Source: Acholeplasmatales bacterium (GTDB taxonomy: Bacteria > Bacillota_I > Bacilli_A > Acholeplasmatales > Anaeroplasmataceae). From it: a DNA stretch of 59,114 nt. The DNA lies in NCBI GenBank assembly GCA_900767915.1, contig CAAGAX010000016.1, positions 1 through 59,114 on the forward strand. The letters are read 5' to 3'. Positions 43,292-51,815 of the stretch are shown piece by piece. A program made the translations under genes and the position numbers. The notes beneath the pieces were generated by a model. The model was not told the DNA's origin, ran no database searches, and saw only the letters and a program-made list of their open reading frames with translations. Numbering within the stretch: position 1 is the stretch's first letter; every line of letters starts with the position of its first letter.

Positions 43292-43888
43292 ATGAAATGC
43301 TTTTGTAATAATGAAATGGTAATTGTCAATTATAATAAAATTGATTATTACTTATGTAATAAATGTGGATATTTAATGAAGGTGAATTTACCTAGTAGTA
43401 GTGAAGAGCTTAATAGATATAATAAGCATATATGTGATAATAGATATATTGAATATATGAAATCAATTTATGAACAAATAAAGGAATATTTATATGGTAA
43501 TAAAATATTAGATTATGGGTGTGGGAAAATTCACGCATTAAGTAATATATTAAATGATAATGGGTATAGCTCTAGTTATTATGATTTATATTATTTCAAT
43601 AATCCAATTTATGATAAATATGATTCTATTGTATTGATTGAGGTTTTTGAGCATATTAGTAATCCTAAAAATTTACTTTTAAATTTAAAAAAGTATTTAA
43701 ATAATAAAGGAAGAATAATTATTAAAACAGTAGTAGTGCCTAAAAATCCAATTAACTTTTGGTATTTAAGAGATATTACTCATGTTAGCTTTATTTCAGT
43801 TAAGGGAATGAAAATACTTGGAGATTTATGTGGCTTTAGTGTATTTTATGATGAAAAAAAATCATTATTTATATTAGAATGCATATAG
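43292..43888 (+). CDS. SAM-dependent methyltransferase with N-terminal zinc ribbon, 198 aa
   Basis: Class I methyltransferase: ILDYGCGKIHALSNIL is motif I (SAM binding), followed by SIVLIEVFEHISNP (motif IV) and YLNNKGRIIIKT. The N-terminus has CFCNNE...CNKCGYLM, a likely four-cysteine zinc ribbon. Zn-ribbon plus Methyltransf_11/23 is often seen in sugar or small-molecule methyltransferases. The substrate is not deducible. AAGGAATGG precedes the ATG. It runs divergently from the coiled-coil gene. Confidence 0.8.
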   Translation: MKCFCNNEMVIVNYNKIDYYLCNKCGYLMKVNLPSSSEELNRYNKHICDNRYIEYMKSIYEQIKEYLYGNKILDYGCGKIHALSNILNDNGYSSSYYDLYYFNNPIYDKYDSIVLIEVFEHISNPKNLLLNLKKYLNNKGRIIIKTVVVPKNPINFWYLRDITHVSFISVKGMKILGDLCGFSVFYDEKKSLFILECI

Positions 43889-43904
43889 TTTTATTGGTGA
43901 TAAT

Positions 43905-44306
43905 TTGATTGAGCATATTGTAAAAAATAATGAATCTATATATGATATTATGGATATCTATCATGTTTCTTTTGATGAAATAAGGGATTATAATCCTCAT
44001 ATTAGTAGCTTTAATGATTTACCTTTTGGTATGAAGCTAAGGATACCTGTTTTATCTCATGAGGTTAATCAGGTTTTAGATTCATCTGAAATATTAGTTG
44101 AAAGCTTTTATGATTCTATTGAAAAAAAGATAGAATTTGAAGAGAATAATAATAAAAAAGAAGAAAACAATAAAAAAAATTTTTCTAAAAATGATAATGA
44201 AAATGAGTCTAATGTACCTAATTTTAAAGAGAATAATAATGTATTTTTATCAAATAGATGCTATCCTGGAATTTTACCTCCTAAAAATAAATATTGTGGA
44301 AGATAG
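43905..44306 (+). CDS. LysM-domain protein, 133 aa
   Basis: One LysM module at the N-terminus (IEHIVKNNESIYDIMDIYHVSFDEIRDYNPHI…LPFGMKLRIPV), the peptidoglycan/chitin-binding fold. A polar Asn/Lys/Glu-rich linker and a Cys-containing tail (SNRCYPGILPPKNKYCGR) follow. There is no signal peptide, like the mother-cell-expressed LysM proteins of spore coats (SafA, SpoVID type). That, with the coat-like gene at 49.2 kb, suggests a spore role, which is inference. The start is TTG 43905 after GGTGAT. It lies 16 bases after the methyltransferase gene. Confidence 0.75.
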   Translation: MIEHIVKNNESIYDIMDIYHVSFDEIRDYNPHISSFNDLPFGMKLRIPVLSHEVNQVLDSSEILVESFYDSIEKKIEFEENNNKKEENNKKNFSKNDNENESNVPNFKENNNVFLSNRCYPGILPPKNKYCGR

Positions 44307-44341
44307 AGCGTTTTTTCAATCTTTTCTTTTTTATTTTGATA

Positions 44342-44350
44342 TGGTATAAT
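44342..44350 (+). promoter_or_regulatory. Extended -10 promoter of the ruvA operon
   Basis: TGGTATAAT (44342-44350) is a perfect TGnTATAAT. Transcription would begin near 44357, leaving the GGTGA ribosome site intact for ATG 44370. This supports ATG 44370 over TTG 44364. Confidence 0.6.
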
Positions 44351-44369
44351 TTAGGATAGGTGATTGTTT

Positions 44370-44930
44370 ATGTATGGATATATAGTAGGAAAAATAACAA
44401 AAATTACTCCTAAATATGTTATTTGTGATAATAATAATATTGGATATATTATAATAACTCCAAATCCTTATAGCTTTAAATTAAATGATGAATATAAGAT
44501 ATTTACATATCAACATGTTAGAGAGGATTTAATTGAGCTTTATGGCTTTATGAAGGATGAGGAAAGAGATTTATTTTTAAAGCTTATTTCAGTTAGTGGT
44601 ATTGGCCCTAAAAGTGCCTTATCAATTTTAGCTACTGGTACTGTTAGTGAAATAGTTACTGCAATTGAAAATAGAAATGATGTTTATTTAAAGAAATTTC
44701 CTGGTATTGGAGCTAAGGCTAGTCAGCAGATTATTTTAGATTTAAAGGGAAAATTATCATTTGATAATACTGAAGAGCTTCAAAAGGATAATAAGCTTTT
44801 AGATGTAGAAGAGGCATTAGTTGCCTTAGGATATAATAAAAAAGAAGTTTCAAAGATATTACCAAAGCTTGATAGGACTCAAGAGGTTGGTACTTTAGTT
44901 AAGGAAGCTCTTAAATTATTAGTTAAGTAG
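44370..44930 (+). CDS. ruvA: Holliday junction DNA helicase subunit RuvA, 186 aa
   Basis: Binds four-way junctions and loads RuvB. OB-fold start MYGYIVGKITKITPKYVI; YTYQHVREDLIELYGF-like YQHVREDLIELYGFMKDEER; helix-hairpin-helix motifs SVSGIGPKSALSIL and FPGIGAKASQQIILDLKGK. The C-terminal RuvB-binding domain (about 140-186, EEALVALGYNKKEV) is intact. Length is normal. ruvB starts 8 bases later. Confidence 0.97.
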   Translation: MYGYIVGKITKITPKYVICDNNNIGYIIITPNPYSFKLNDEYKIFTYQHVREDLIELYGFMKDEERDLFLKLISVSGIGPKSALSILATGTVSEIVTAIENRNDVYLKKFPGIGAKASQQIILDLKGKLSFDNTEELQKDNKLLDVEEALVALGYNKKEVSKILPKLDRTQEVGTLVKEALKLLVK

Positions 44931-44938
44931 GTGAAGAA

Positions 44939-45961
44939 ATGGCAGAAGATTTAGAGAATAGAATTGTTGATCCTAATGAACAAAAAAGTGATGATGAATC
45001 ACTTCTTTCATTACGTCCTAAAGTGTTAAATGAATATATAGGACAAAAGGAATCTAAGGAAATGCTTAGTATTTATATTGAAGCGTGTAAAAAAAGAAAT
45101 GAATCATTAGATCATTGTCTATTATATGGTCCTCCTGGATTAGGTAAAACTACACTTGCTCAAATTATAGCTAATGAGCTAGGAGTTAATATAAAGATTA
45201 TTTCAGGTCCTTCTATTGAAAAAAGTGGTGATTTGGCGGCCGTTCTTTCAACCTTAAATGAGGGGGATGTTTTGTTTATTGATGAGATTCATAGGCTTCC
45301 TCGCTTTGTTGAAGAGGTTTTATATAGTGCTATGGAGGATTATGTTTTAGATATTATGGTAGGACATGATAGTCAAACTAGAAGTATTAGAGTTGATCTT
45401 CCTCCTTTTACTCTTGTTGGAGCTACTACAAGATTTGGTGATTTATCTGCTCCACTTCGTGATAGATTTGGTGTTATTTTAAGGCTTCAATATTATACTA
45501 TTGAAGAGCTAAAGCTAATTATTTCAAGAACAGCTAAGGTTTATGAAACTAAAATTGATCTAGAGGCTTCATTAGAGTTAGCTAAAAGAAGTAGAGGTAC
45601 TCCTCGTATCGCAAATAGATTATTTAGAAGAGTTAGAGATTTTGCTGATGTTAAGAATAATGGCGTTATTTCAGTTGATATTTGTAAAGAGGCTTTAGGA
45701 AAGCTTGGAATTGATAATAATGGATTAGATTATACAGATTATCATTATTTAAAAGCTATTATTAATACATTCAAGGGTGGTCCTGTTGGTGTTGAATCTT
45801 TAGCGGCTACTATTTCTGAAGAGGTTTCTACTATAGAGGATGTATATGAGCCATATTTACTTCAAGAGGGTTATATTAAAAGAAGTAATAGAGGTAGAAT
45901 TGCGACAAAGAAGGCCTATGACACATTAGGTATTAAATATTATAAGGGGTTATTTGAATGA
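44939..45961 (+). CDS. ruvB: Holliday junction branch-migration ATPase RuvB, 340 aa
   Basis: AAA+ motor. LRPKVLNEYIGQ at the N-terminus, Walker A YGPPGLGKTTLAQ, Walker B LFIDEIHRLPRFVEE, sensor 1 LVGATTRFGDLSAPLRDRFG with the arginine finger, and the C-terminal winged helix (FKGGPVGVESLAATISEE...LLQEGYIKRSNRGR). Ends on TGA that overlaps the queA start (ATGA), direct evidence that TGA is a stop here. Confidence 0.98.
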   Translation: MAEDLENRIVDPNEQKSDDESLLSLRPKVLNEYIGQKESKEMLSIYIEACKKRNESLDHCLLYGPPGLGKTTLAQIIANELGVNIKIISGPSIEKSGDLAAVLSTLNEGDVLFIDEIHRLPRFVEEVLYSAMEDYVLDIMVGHDSQTRSIRVDLPPFTLVGATTRFGDLSAPLRDRFGVILRLQYYTIEELKLIISRTAKVYETKIDLEASLELAKRSRGTPRIANRLFRRVRDFADVKNNGVISVDICKEALGKLGIDNNGLDYTDYHYLKAIINTFKGGPVGVESLAATISEEVSTIEDVYEPYLLQEGYIKRSNRGRIATKKAYDTLGIKYYKGLFE

Positions 45962-46980
45962 TAAAGACAAGTGATTTTGACTATTATCTACCAGAAGAGC
46001 TTATTGCTCAAACTCCACTTAAAAATAGAAGTGAGTCTAGATTAATGGTATTAGATAGAAAAACAAAAACAATAGAGGATAAGCATTTTAGTGATATAGT
46101 TGATTATTTAGGAGAAAATGACGTTTTAGTTTTAAATGATACTAAGGTTATTCCTGCTAGATTAATTGGACATAAGCTTGATACTGATGCGGTTATTGAG
46201 GTTCTTTTATTAAAGGATTTAGGTGATAATGTTTGGCAAACATTAGCTAAGCCCCAAAGAAGAGTTAAAATTGGATCTATTATTTCCTTTGGTGATGGTT
46301 TATTAAAGGCTGAATGTATTAAAAAGGAGGATATGGGTATTTGTGAATTTAAGCTTATTTATGATGGTATTTTAGTAGAAATTCTTGATAAGCTTGGAGA
46401 AATGCCTTTACCACCATATATTCATGAAAAGCTAGAGGATAAAGATAGATATCAAACTGTTTATGCAAAAAATCCTGGTAGTGCAGCTGCTCCTACAGCT
46501 GGATTGCATTTTACTCCTGAGCTTTTAAAGAAAATTAGTGATAAGGGTGTAGAGATTATCTATATAACTCTTCATGTAGGATTAGGTACATTTAGACCTG
46601 TAGATGAGGATGATTTAACAAATCATGTTATGCATTCAGAATATTATGAAATTAGTGAAGATGCTGCTAATAGATTGAATTTAGCTAAAAAGAATCATAA
46701 GAGAATTGTTGCAGTAGGTACTACATCAACAAGAACATTAGAATCTGCTTATGATAATGGCTTTAAGGCATGCTGTCAAAATACATCAATTTTTATTTAT
46801 CCAGGCTATAAATTTAAGGCAATTGATGCTCAAATTACTAATTTCCATTTGCCAAAATCTACATTAATAATGCTAGTTAGTGCGTTTGCTGGAAGAGAAT
46901 TTATATTAGATAGCTATAATAAGGCTGTAGAAAAAAAGTATCGCTTTTTTTCATTTGGAGATGCGATGTTTATTAAATAA
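45958..46980 (+). CDS. queA: S-adenosylmethionine:tRNA ribosyltransferase-isomerase QueA, 340 aa
   Basis: Converts preQ1 in tRNA to epoxyqueuosine. Conserved blocks: FDYYLPEELIAQTPLKNRSESRLM, VLNDTKVIPARLIG, GEMPLPPYIHEK, YQTVYAKNPGSAAAPTAGLHFT and YITLHVGLGTFRPV, then TTSTRTLES. It overlaps ruvB by four bases. tgt lies two genes on, so the queuosine pathway is partly clustered here (ruvA-ruvB-queA-ppi-tgt). Confidence 0.98.
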   Translation: MIKTSDFDYYLPEELIAQTPLKNRSESRLMVLDRKTKTIEDKHFSDIVDYLGENDVLVLNDTKVIPARLIGHKLDTDAVIEVLLLKDLGDNVWQTLAKPQRRVKIGSIISFGDGLLKAECIKKEDMGICEFKLIYDGILVEILDKLGEMPLPPYIHEKLEDKDRYQTVYAKNPGSAAAPTAGLHFTPELLKKISDKGVEIIYITLHVGLGTFRPVDEDDLTNHVMHSEYYEISEDAANRLNLAKKNHKRIVAVGTTSTRTLESAYDNGFKACCQNTSIFIYPGYKFKAIDAQITNFHLPKSTLIMLVSAFAGREFILDSYNKAVEKKYRFFSFGDAMFIK

Positions 46981-46992
46981 TCGGAGGTTAAT

Positions 46993-47505
46993 ATGAAGGA
47001 ATATAAGGAATTTTTAAATGAAAAAAATCCTCAGGTTGAAATGAAAATCAAGGATTTAGGAACAATTACATTAGAACTATTTCCAGAAGTAGCTCCTATA
47101 ACAGTTGCTAATTTTTTGAATTTAGTATCTAATAATTTTTATAATGGTATTATCTTTCATAGAGTTATAGAAGACTTTATGATTCAAGGAGGAGATCCAT
47201 TAGGAAGTGGCGTAGGTGGATCTAAAGAAAAAATAAAGGGTGAATTTGAATCAAATGGAGTTAATAATCCTTTAAAGCATTCTAGAGGTGTTATTTCTAT
47301 GGCAAGAACCTATATGCCAAATAGTGCATCATCTCAATTTTTTATTATGCATAAGGATGCACCACATTTAGATGGTGATTATGCAGCCTTTGGCGTTGTT
47401 GTTAGTGGTATTGATGTTGTTGATAAAATAGCATCAACAAAAACTGATTATAATGATAGACCTTTAAATAAAGTTATTATTGAAGAAGTAAAGAGGGTTA
47501 GATAA
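46993..47505 (+). CDS. Cyclophilin-type peptidyl-prolyl isomerase, 170 aa
   Basis: Catalyses proline isomerisation; no signal peptide, so cytoplasmic. ITVANFLNLVSNNFYNG, IIFHRVIEDFMIQGGDPLG (catalytic Arg in FHRVI), ISMARTYMPNSASSQFFIM and HLDGDYAAFGVV are the family blocks. GGAGG lies upstream of the ATG. It sits inside the queA-tgt run and overlaps tgt by one base; the link to tRNA modification is probably only transcriptional. Confidence 0.95.
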   Translation: MKEYKEFLNEKNPQVEMKIKDLGTITLELFPEVAPITVANFLNLVSNNFYNGIIFHRVIEDFMIQGGDPLGSGVGGSKEKIKGEFESNGVNNPLKHSRGVISMARTYMPNSASSQFFIMHKDAPHLDGDYAAFGVVVSGIDVVDKIASTKTDYNDRPLNKVIIEEVKRVR

Positions 47506-48629
47506 TGAAGGCTCCAGTATGGTATGAATTGAAGCATGTTTGTAAGCAAACTGGTGCTAGATATGGCATTTTACATACACCTCATGGTGATTTTGAAACT
47601 CCTATTTTTATGCCTGTAGGAACAAAGGCCAATGTTAAAACTTTAATTCCATCTGAGATTAGAGAGGTTTCAGATGGTCTTATTTTAGGTAATACCTACC
47701 ATTTATGGCTTCAACCAGGTGATGAATTAATTCATGAATTTGGCGGAATTCGTGGCTTTATGAAATGGGATGGTGCTTTATTAACAGATAGCGGAGGATT
47801 TCAAGTTTTTTCTTTATCTAATATTAGAAAAATTACAGAAGAAGGGGTTGAATTTAGACATCATAAATCTGGTGAAAAGCTATTTTTATCTCCTGAAAAA
47901 TCAATTTCTATTCAAAATAATTTAGGTGCTGATATTATTATGAGCTTTGATGAATGCCCTCCCTTTGATGCTGATTATAAATATATGAAGGATAGTGTAG
48001 ATAGAACTATTCGTTGGGCTAAAAGAGGATATCTTGCTCATAAAAATAAGGATACTCAGGCTTTGTTTGGTATTGTTCAAGGTGGAGGAAATAAAGAAAT
48101 ACGAAAATATTGCTTAGATGAACTTCAAAAAATTGATTTTCCTGGTTATTCAATAGGTGGATTATCTGTTGGTGAATCAAAAGATGAAATGTATGAAATG
48201 CTTGAATATTTAAAGACTATTATGCCTGTTGATAAGCCTAGATATTTAATGGGTGTTGGATCACCTGATGATTTAATTATTGGTTCAATGAATGGTATAG
48301 ACATGTTTGATTGTGTATTACCTTCAAGAAATGCCCGTCATGGTACTGCCTTTACATCCTTAGGGAAAATTCAAGTTAAAAATAGTAAGCTATATAAAGA
48401 TCATGGTCCATTAGATCCTAAATGTGATTGTTATGTATGTAAAAGCTATTCAAGAGCTTATTTAAATCATTTAGTTAAGTCTGAAGAAATTCTAGCTCAA
48501 AGATTATTAACATATCATAATTTATATTTTTTAAAGACTTTAATGAAAAATATTAGAACTGCTATTCAAGAGGATAGATTGTTAGACTTTAAAAATGAAT
48601 TTTTTAAGGAATTTGGTTATACAAAATAA
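47505..48629 (+). CDS. tgt: Queuine/preQ1 tRNA-ribosyltransferase Tgt, 374 aa
   Basis: Exchanges guanine-34 for preQ1 in GUN tRNAs. TPIFMPVGTKANVKTLIP, LGNTYHLWLQPG, LLTDSGGFQVFSLSN with the active-site Asp, DIIMSFDECPP, FGIVQGG, and VLPSRNARHGTAFT (nucleophile region MFDCVLP) are present. The Zn site is CDCYVCKSYSRAYLNHL. Length is standard for bacteria. Adjacent genes overlap at one base on both sides. Confidence 0.98.
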   Translation: MKAPVWYELKHVCKQTGARYGILHTPHGDFETPIFMPVGTKANVKTLIPSEIREVSDGLILGNTYHLWLQPGDELIHEFGGIRGFMKWDGALLTDSGGFQVFSLSNIRKITEEGVEFRHHKSGEKLFLSPEKSISIQNNLGADIIMSFDECPPFDADYKYMKDSVDRTIRWAKRGYLAHKNKDTQALFGIVQGGGNKEIRKYCLDELQKIDFPGYSIGGLSVGESKDEMYEMLEYLKTIMPVDKPRYLMGVGSPDDLIIGSMNGIDMFDCVLPSRNARHGTAFTSLGKIQVKNSKLYKDHGPLDPKCDCYVCKSYSRAYLNHLVKSEEILAQRLLTYHNLYFLKTLMKNIRTAIQEDRLLDFKNEFFKEFGYTK

Positions 48630-49186
48630 TGGAAAAGGAATATTGGAAGGCAGGTAATATGCTTTATCCTGTACCTGCAGTTTTAGTTTCTACAGGAAAT
48701 ATGGAGAATTCAAATATTTTTACCGTTGCTTGGTGTGGTACGGTATGTACAAATCCTCCTATGCTATATATTTCAGTTAGACCAGAAAGATATTCTTATG
48801 AGCTAATAATGAAGGAAAAGAATTTTGTTGTTAATTTAACAACTCAAAAATTAACTTACGCTACTGATTTTTCAGGAGTTAGAAGCGGAAGAGATATAGA
48901 TAAATTTGATTATTTAAAGCTTAATAAGCTTCAATCTAAATATGTATCTTCTCCAAGTATAATGGAATCTCCTGTAAATATCGAGTGTAAGGTTAATCAG
49001 GTTGTCCCTCTTGGAAGTCATCACATGATTATTGCTGATGTTTTAGGAGTTGCTATTGATAAATCATTACTTGATGAAAAAGGTAAATTTGATTTATCTA
49101 AGGCTGATTTAATAGCTTATTCTCATGGCGAGTATTTTACATTAGGCGAAGTATTAGGTAAATTCGGATATTCAGTAAAAAAATAA
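48629..49186 (+). CDS. Flavin reductase-like (FMN split-barrel) protein, 185 aa
   Basis: Member of the flavin-reductase-like/DIM6 group (FMN-binding split barrel). Visible blocks: YPVPAVLVSTGNMENSNIFTVAW, GTVCTNPPMLYISVRPERYSYELI, FVVNLTT and HHMIIADVLGV. Such proteins reduce or bind FMN; the physiological partner is not known. It overlaps the tgt stop by one base and ends the ruvA operon before a hairpin pair. It may have a thiol-sensing or redox role, which cannot be told from sequence. Confidence 0.85.
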   Translation: MEKEYWKAGNMLYPVPAVLVSTGNMENSNIFTVAWCGTVCTNPPMLYISVRPERYSYELIMKEKNFVVNLTTQKLTYATDFSGVRSGRDIDKFDYLKLNKLQSKYVSSPSIMESPVNIECKVNQVVPLGSHHMIIADVLGVAIDKSLLDEKGKFDLSKADLIAYSHGEYFTLGEVLGKFGYSVKK

Positions 49187-49188
49187 AA

Positions 49189-49207
49189 AAATGGGAAAAT
49201 CCCATTT
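49189..49207. terminator. Hairpin after the ruvA-tgt operon
   Basis: AAATGGGA (49189-49196) pairs with TCCCATTT (49200-49207) in a tight 3-base loop. It lacks a long T-run and probably acts with the next hairpin. Confidence 0.55.
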
Positions 49208-49217
49208 AGAAGATTAT

Positions 49218-49245
49218 AAAAAGGAGCTCGACTCCTTTTTAATTT
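49218..49245. terminator. Bidirectional terminator between convergent genes
   Basis: AAAAAGGAG (49218-49226) pairs with CTCCTTTTT (49232-49240) around a 5-base loop, with A-tract before and T-tract after, so it can stop transcription from both sides. The right arm overlaps the coat gene's stop codon at 49239-49241. Confidence 0.75.
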
Positions 49246-49640
49246 TGTGTACATACCTCTATTGAAATAGGTTCAAGGCATTGGATACATTTAATACAAT
49301 CTAAATCAACAGTCATTGTATAATTTGTACCTGTTAAAGTAGGAGTTTCTCCTATTGGCTCTAATAGTCTTAGTGTAACATATTGCCCACATCTAATTGA
49401 TTCGATTCTAAAATATTTAGTTGTAGCTCCTAATCCTATACTTCCTGTTAGCTCATTACCATTACAGCTATTAAATAAAACGGGGATTGTATTATTTGTA
49501 GCTGACATTAATGAGGTCTCACAGCTTACACAATAGTATTGATTATCAGCTATTGCTTCCTTTTGAAGCTTATCAATTTTCATAATGGTTTCCTTTATAT
49601 AATTACAGCTACAAGCTAAATCATTTGTTAATCCATCCAT
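49239..49640 (-). CDS. Spore coat protein, CotY/CotZ/ExsY-like, 133 aa
   Basis: Cysteine-rich small protein. The N-terminal CSCNYIKETIMKIDKLQKEA, the central YYCVSCETSLMS, the NTIPVLFNSCNG stretch and the FRIESIRCGQYVTLRLL block follow the pattern of Bacillus CotY, CotZ and ExsY. There the consensus runs C.C...I..IQ....., C.TGC..., DTIPF.LY...G and FRVE....CA.LR.L. These proteins cross-link into hexagonal lattices in the outer coat or exosporium. The chosen ATG at 49640-49638 has a perfect AGGAGGTG site; the longer frame from 49682 is not needed. A coat gene in this genome implies sporulation genes elsewhere. Confidence 0.7.
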   Translation of the reverse strand: MDGLTNDLACSCNYIKETIMKIDKLQKEAIADNQYYCVSCETSLMSATNNTIPVLFNSCNGNELTGSIGLGATTKYFRIESIRCGQYVTLRLLEPIGETPTLTGTNYTMTVDLDCIKCIQCLEPISIEVCTQN

Positions 49641-49775
49641 TTTTTCACCTCCTACTATAGAATATGCAAAAAAAATATTCAATTTATGACATGTGACATA
49701 ATATTTTCAATAATATTTCTTGCTAAAAAACTAAAATAAATTTATAATATATATGTAGTTTTTGTGAGGTGTGAT

Positions 49776-50123
49776 ATGACTGAAACTCAAATATTTATAC
49801 TAGCTTGTTCTATAGTTTTTGTATTGTTAATAGTTGCTATGGTAATAATACTAGTATTTAAAAATAAAAATAAAAAGGTTAAGGTTGATGATAGTTTCAT
49901 TAGAAATGTCATTGAGCTTTTAGGCGGTAGTGATAATCTTCTTTCAACTGAGGTTGAAAATGGAAGATTAAGACTTAAAATAAAGGATTTAGAGATTGTT
50001 AATTTAGAAGGTCTTAAGGATTTATCTCAAGCTGGTGTTTTTGTTACTGGAGATTGTATTAAGCTTTTATTTAAAACTGATTCACAAACAATAAAAAAAG
50101 AATTAGATAAAAAAATAAAATAG
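49776..50123 (+). CDS. Membrane-tethered EIIB-like protein lacking the phospho-cysteine, 115 aa
   Basis: One N-terminal helix (about 6-27), a basic linker (KNKNKKVK), then a domain resembling the glucose-type PTS EIIB fold: FIRNVIELLGGSDNLLSTEV, NGRLRLKIKD, AGVFVTGDCIKLLF. In true EIIB the phosphorylated Cys precedes TRLR; here the matching place reads VENGRLR, so phosphotransfer through it seems impossible. The only Cys in the domain lies later, in TGDCIK. ATG 49776 with GAGGTG upstream is chosen over GTG 49764. It lies 10 bases before ptsH, suggesting a PTS regulatory or docking role (inference). Confidence 0.7.
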   Translation: MTETQIFILACSIVFVLLIVAMVIILVFKNKNKKVKVDDSFIRNVIELLGGSDNLLSTEVENGRLRLKIKDLEIVNLEGLKDLSQAGVFVTGDCIKLLFKTDSQTIKKELDKKIK

Positions 50124-50133
50124 GAGGGTTAAT

Positions 50134-50406
50134 ATGGTAAAAAAATCATTTAAAATTACTAATGAAAATGGAATTCATGCAAGGCCTGCAACAACCTTAG
50201 TTAATGAGGCAATGCAATATAAGTCTGACATTACACTTCAGGCTTTAAGAAAGACAGTTGACTTTAAATCTATTATGGGAGTTATGTCTTTAGGCATTTA
50301 CACTGGAGTAACAATTGATGTAATTGCAAGTGGTGTTGATGAGAATGAAGCTGTTGAAGGAATTAAAAAACAAATTCTTTTATTAGGCTTAGGAAAAGAA
50401 ATATAA
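50134..50406 (+). CDS. ptsH: Phosphocarrier protein HPr, 90 aa
   Basis: Carries phosphate from enzyme I to PTS permeases. NENGIHARPATTLV contains His16, the phosphorylated residue, and DFKSIMGVMSLGI contains the regulatory serine of the HPr kinase site (usually Ser46). Both control points of Gram-positive HPr are therefore present. ptsI is not next to it. AGGAGG precedes the ATG, and a strong terminator follows. Confidence 0.97.
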   Translation: MVKKSFKITNENGIHARPATTLVNEAMQYKSDITLQALRKTVDFKSIMGVMSLGIYTGVTIDVIASGVDENEAVEGIKKQILLLGLGKEI

Positions 50407-50415
50407 TAATTATGG

Positions 50416-50450
50416 CAAAATAAATCATTATTGATTTATTTTGTTTTTTT
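50416..50450 (+). terminator. Terminator after ptsH
   Basis: Perfect 12-bp stem CAAAATAAATCA (50416-50427)/TGATTTATTTTG (50432-50443) with TTAT loop, then seven T. The next gene's AAGGAG begins directly after it. Confidence 0.9.
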
Positions 50451-50465
50451 AAGGAGATAAAAAAT

Positions 50466-51815
50466 ATGGATATTAAAAAAATAATTCAAGATTATAAGGA
50501 AGAAGCATTTAAATTATTAGCTGATTTAATTTCATGCGAATCAGTTTTAGATGAATATAGACCAAATTCAGATATTCCATTTGGTAGTGAGACTAAGAAA
50601 GCATTAGATATATTATTAGCTAAGGCTTCAAATGATGGCTTTATTACAAAAAATGTTGATAATTATGCAGGATATATTGAATTTGGTTCTGGAGATGAGA
50701 TTTTAGGTATATTAGCTCATCTAGATGTTGTACCTGTTGTTAAAGAAGAATGGGATAGCTATCCTTTTTCATTAACATTTAAAGATGACAGAATGTATGC
50801 AAGAGGTGTTTTAGATGATAAGGGACCACTTGTAGCTTCATATATCGCAATGAAGATTTTAAAGGATAATGGCTTTAATCCAAACAAGCGTGTAAGATTA
50901 ATTGCTGGATGTGATGAGGAATCTGGTAGTAGATGTCTTGAACGTTATTTAGAAAAAGAGGAAAAGCCTACTCTTGGTTTTTCTCCTGATGCTGAATTTC
51001 CAGTTATTTTTGGTGAAAAGGGAATGATAAGCTTTGATATTAAAGGAAGCCTTGATGGAGATATCATTACTGATTTTGTTTGTGGTGAAAGATATAATAT
51101 TGTTCCATCTAGTGCAAAATGTAAGCTTAGCATTGATTTAAGCAAGGAATTTGCTAATTTTTTAAAAGAAAATAATTATAAGGGTGAAATAATAGATGGC
51201 TACTACATAGCTTATGGTAAGGCTAGCCATGCAATGTGTCCTGAAAAGGGTATCAATGCTTGTTATATTTTATTTGATTTCTTAAATAAATATAGTGATT
51301 CAAAATTAGCTAAATTTGTTAATGAATATTTCTTATTTGATACTACAGGAAAAAAGCTTGGTATTGATATTTATGATGAGGAAATGAAATATTTAACTTG
51401 TAATTTCGCTTTATGTAATACAAAGAACAATGAATTTACAATTGGAGTAAATTGTCGTGTTCCACTTGATTCTCAATTTGAGGTTATTGATAAAAATGTA
51501 ATTAATGCAGTAAATAAATATGGCTATAGCTATTCTGTTGTAAGTAAATCATTACGTCATTATGTCAATCCAAAAGGCGAATTGGTTAAGACATTAATGG
51601 CTATTTATAGTGAGGTTACTAACGATTATGAAACAAAGCCATTCACAATTGGTGGTGGCACTTATGCTAGAGAAATAGGTACAGCAGTTGCTTATGGTCC
51701 AACATTAGTAGGAAGAGAGGATGTTTGTCATATTGCTAATGAATATATGTATTTAGAGGATTTCTTTACTTCTATTGAAATATATACAAAGGCAATTTAC
51801 GAATTAACAAAATAA
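50466..51815 (+). CDS. pepV: M20 dipeptidase (PepV/Sapep type), 449 aa
   Basis: Zinc dipeptidase for cytoplasmic dipeptides. The metal ligands are seen in order: His in ILAHLDVVP, Asp in GVLDDKGP, Glu pair in AGCDEESGS, Asp in FSPDAEFPV and His in the C-terminal CHIANEYM. The lid domain (about 175-380) contains NCRVPLDS. Length and motifs match PepV of lactobacilli and the Sapep group, and not the shorter PepT. The AAGGAG site lies 9 bases before the ATG; the stop overlaps trmB by one base. Confidence 0.95.
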   Translation: MDIKKIIQDYKEEAFKLLADLISCESVLDEYRPNSDIPFGSETKKALDILLAKASNDGFITKNVDNYAGYIEFGSGDEILGILAHLDVVPVVKEEWDSYPFSLTFKDDRMYARGVLDDKGPLVASYIAMKILKDNGFNPNKRVRLIAGCDEESGSRCLERYLEKEEKPTLGFSPDAEFPVIFGEKGMISFDIKGSLDGDIITDFVCGERYNIVPSSAKCKLSIDLSKEFANFLKENNYKGEIIDGYYIAYGKASHAMCPEKGINACYILFDFLNKYSDSKLAKFVNEYFLFDTTGKKLGIDIYDEEMKYLTCNFALCNTKNNEFTIGVNCRVPLDSQFEVIDKNVINAVNKYGYSYSVVSKSLRHYVNPKGELVKTLMAIYSEVTNDYETKPFTIGGGTYAREIGTAVAYGPTLVGREDVCHIANEYMYLEDFFTSIEIYTKAIYELTK

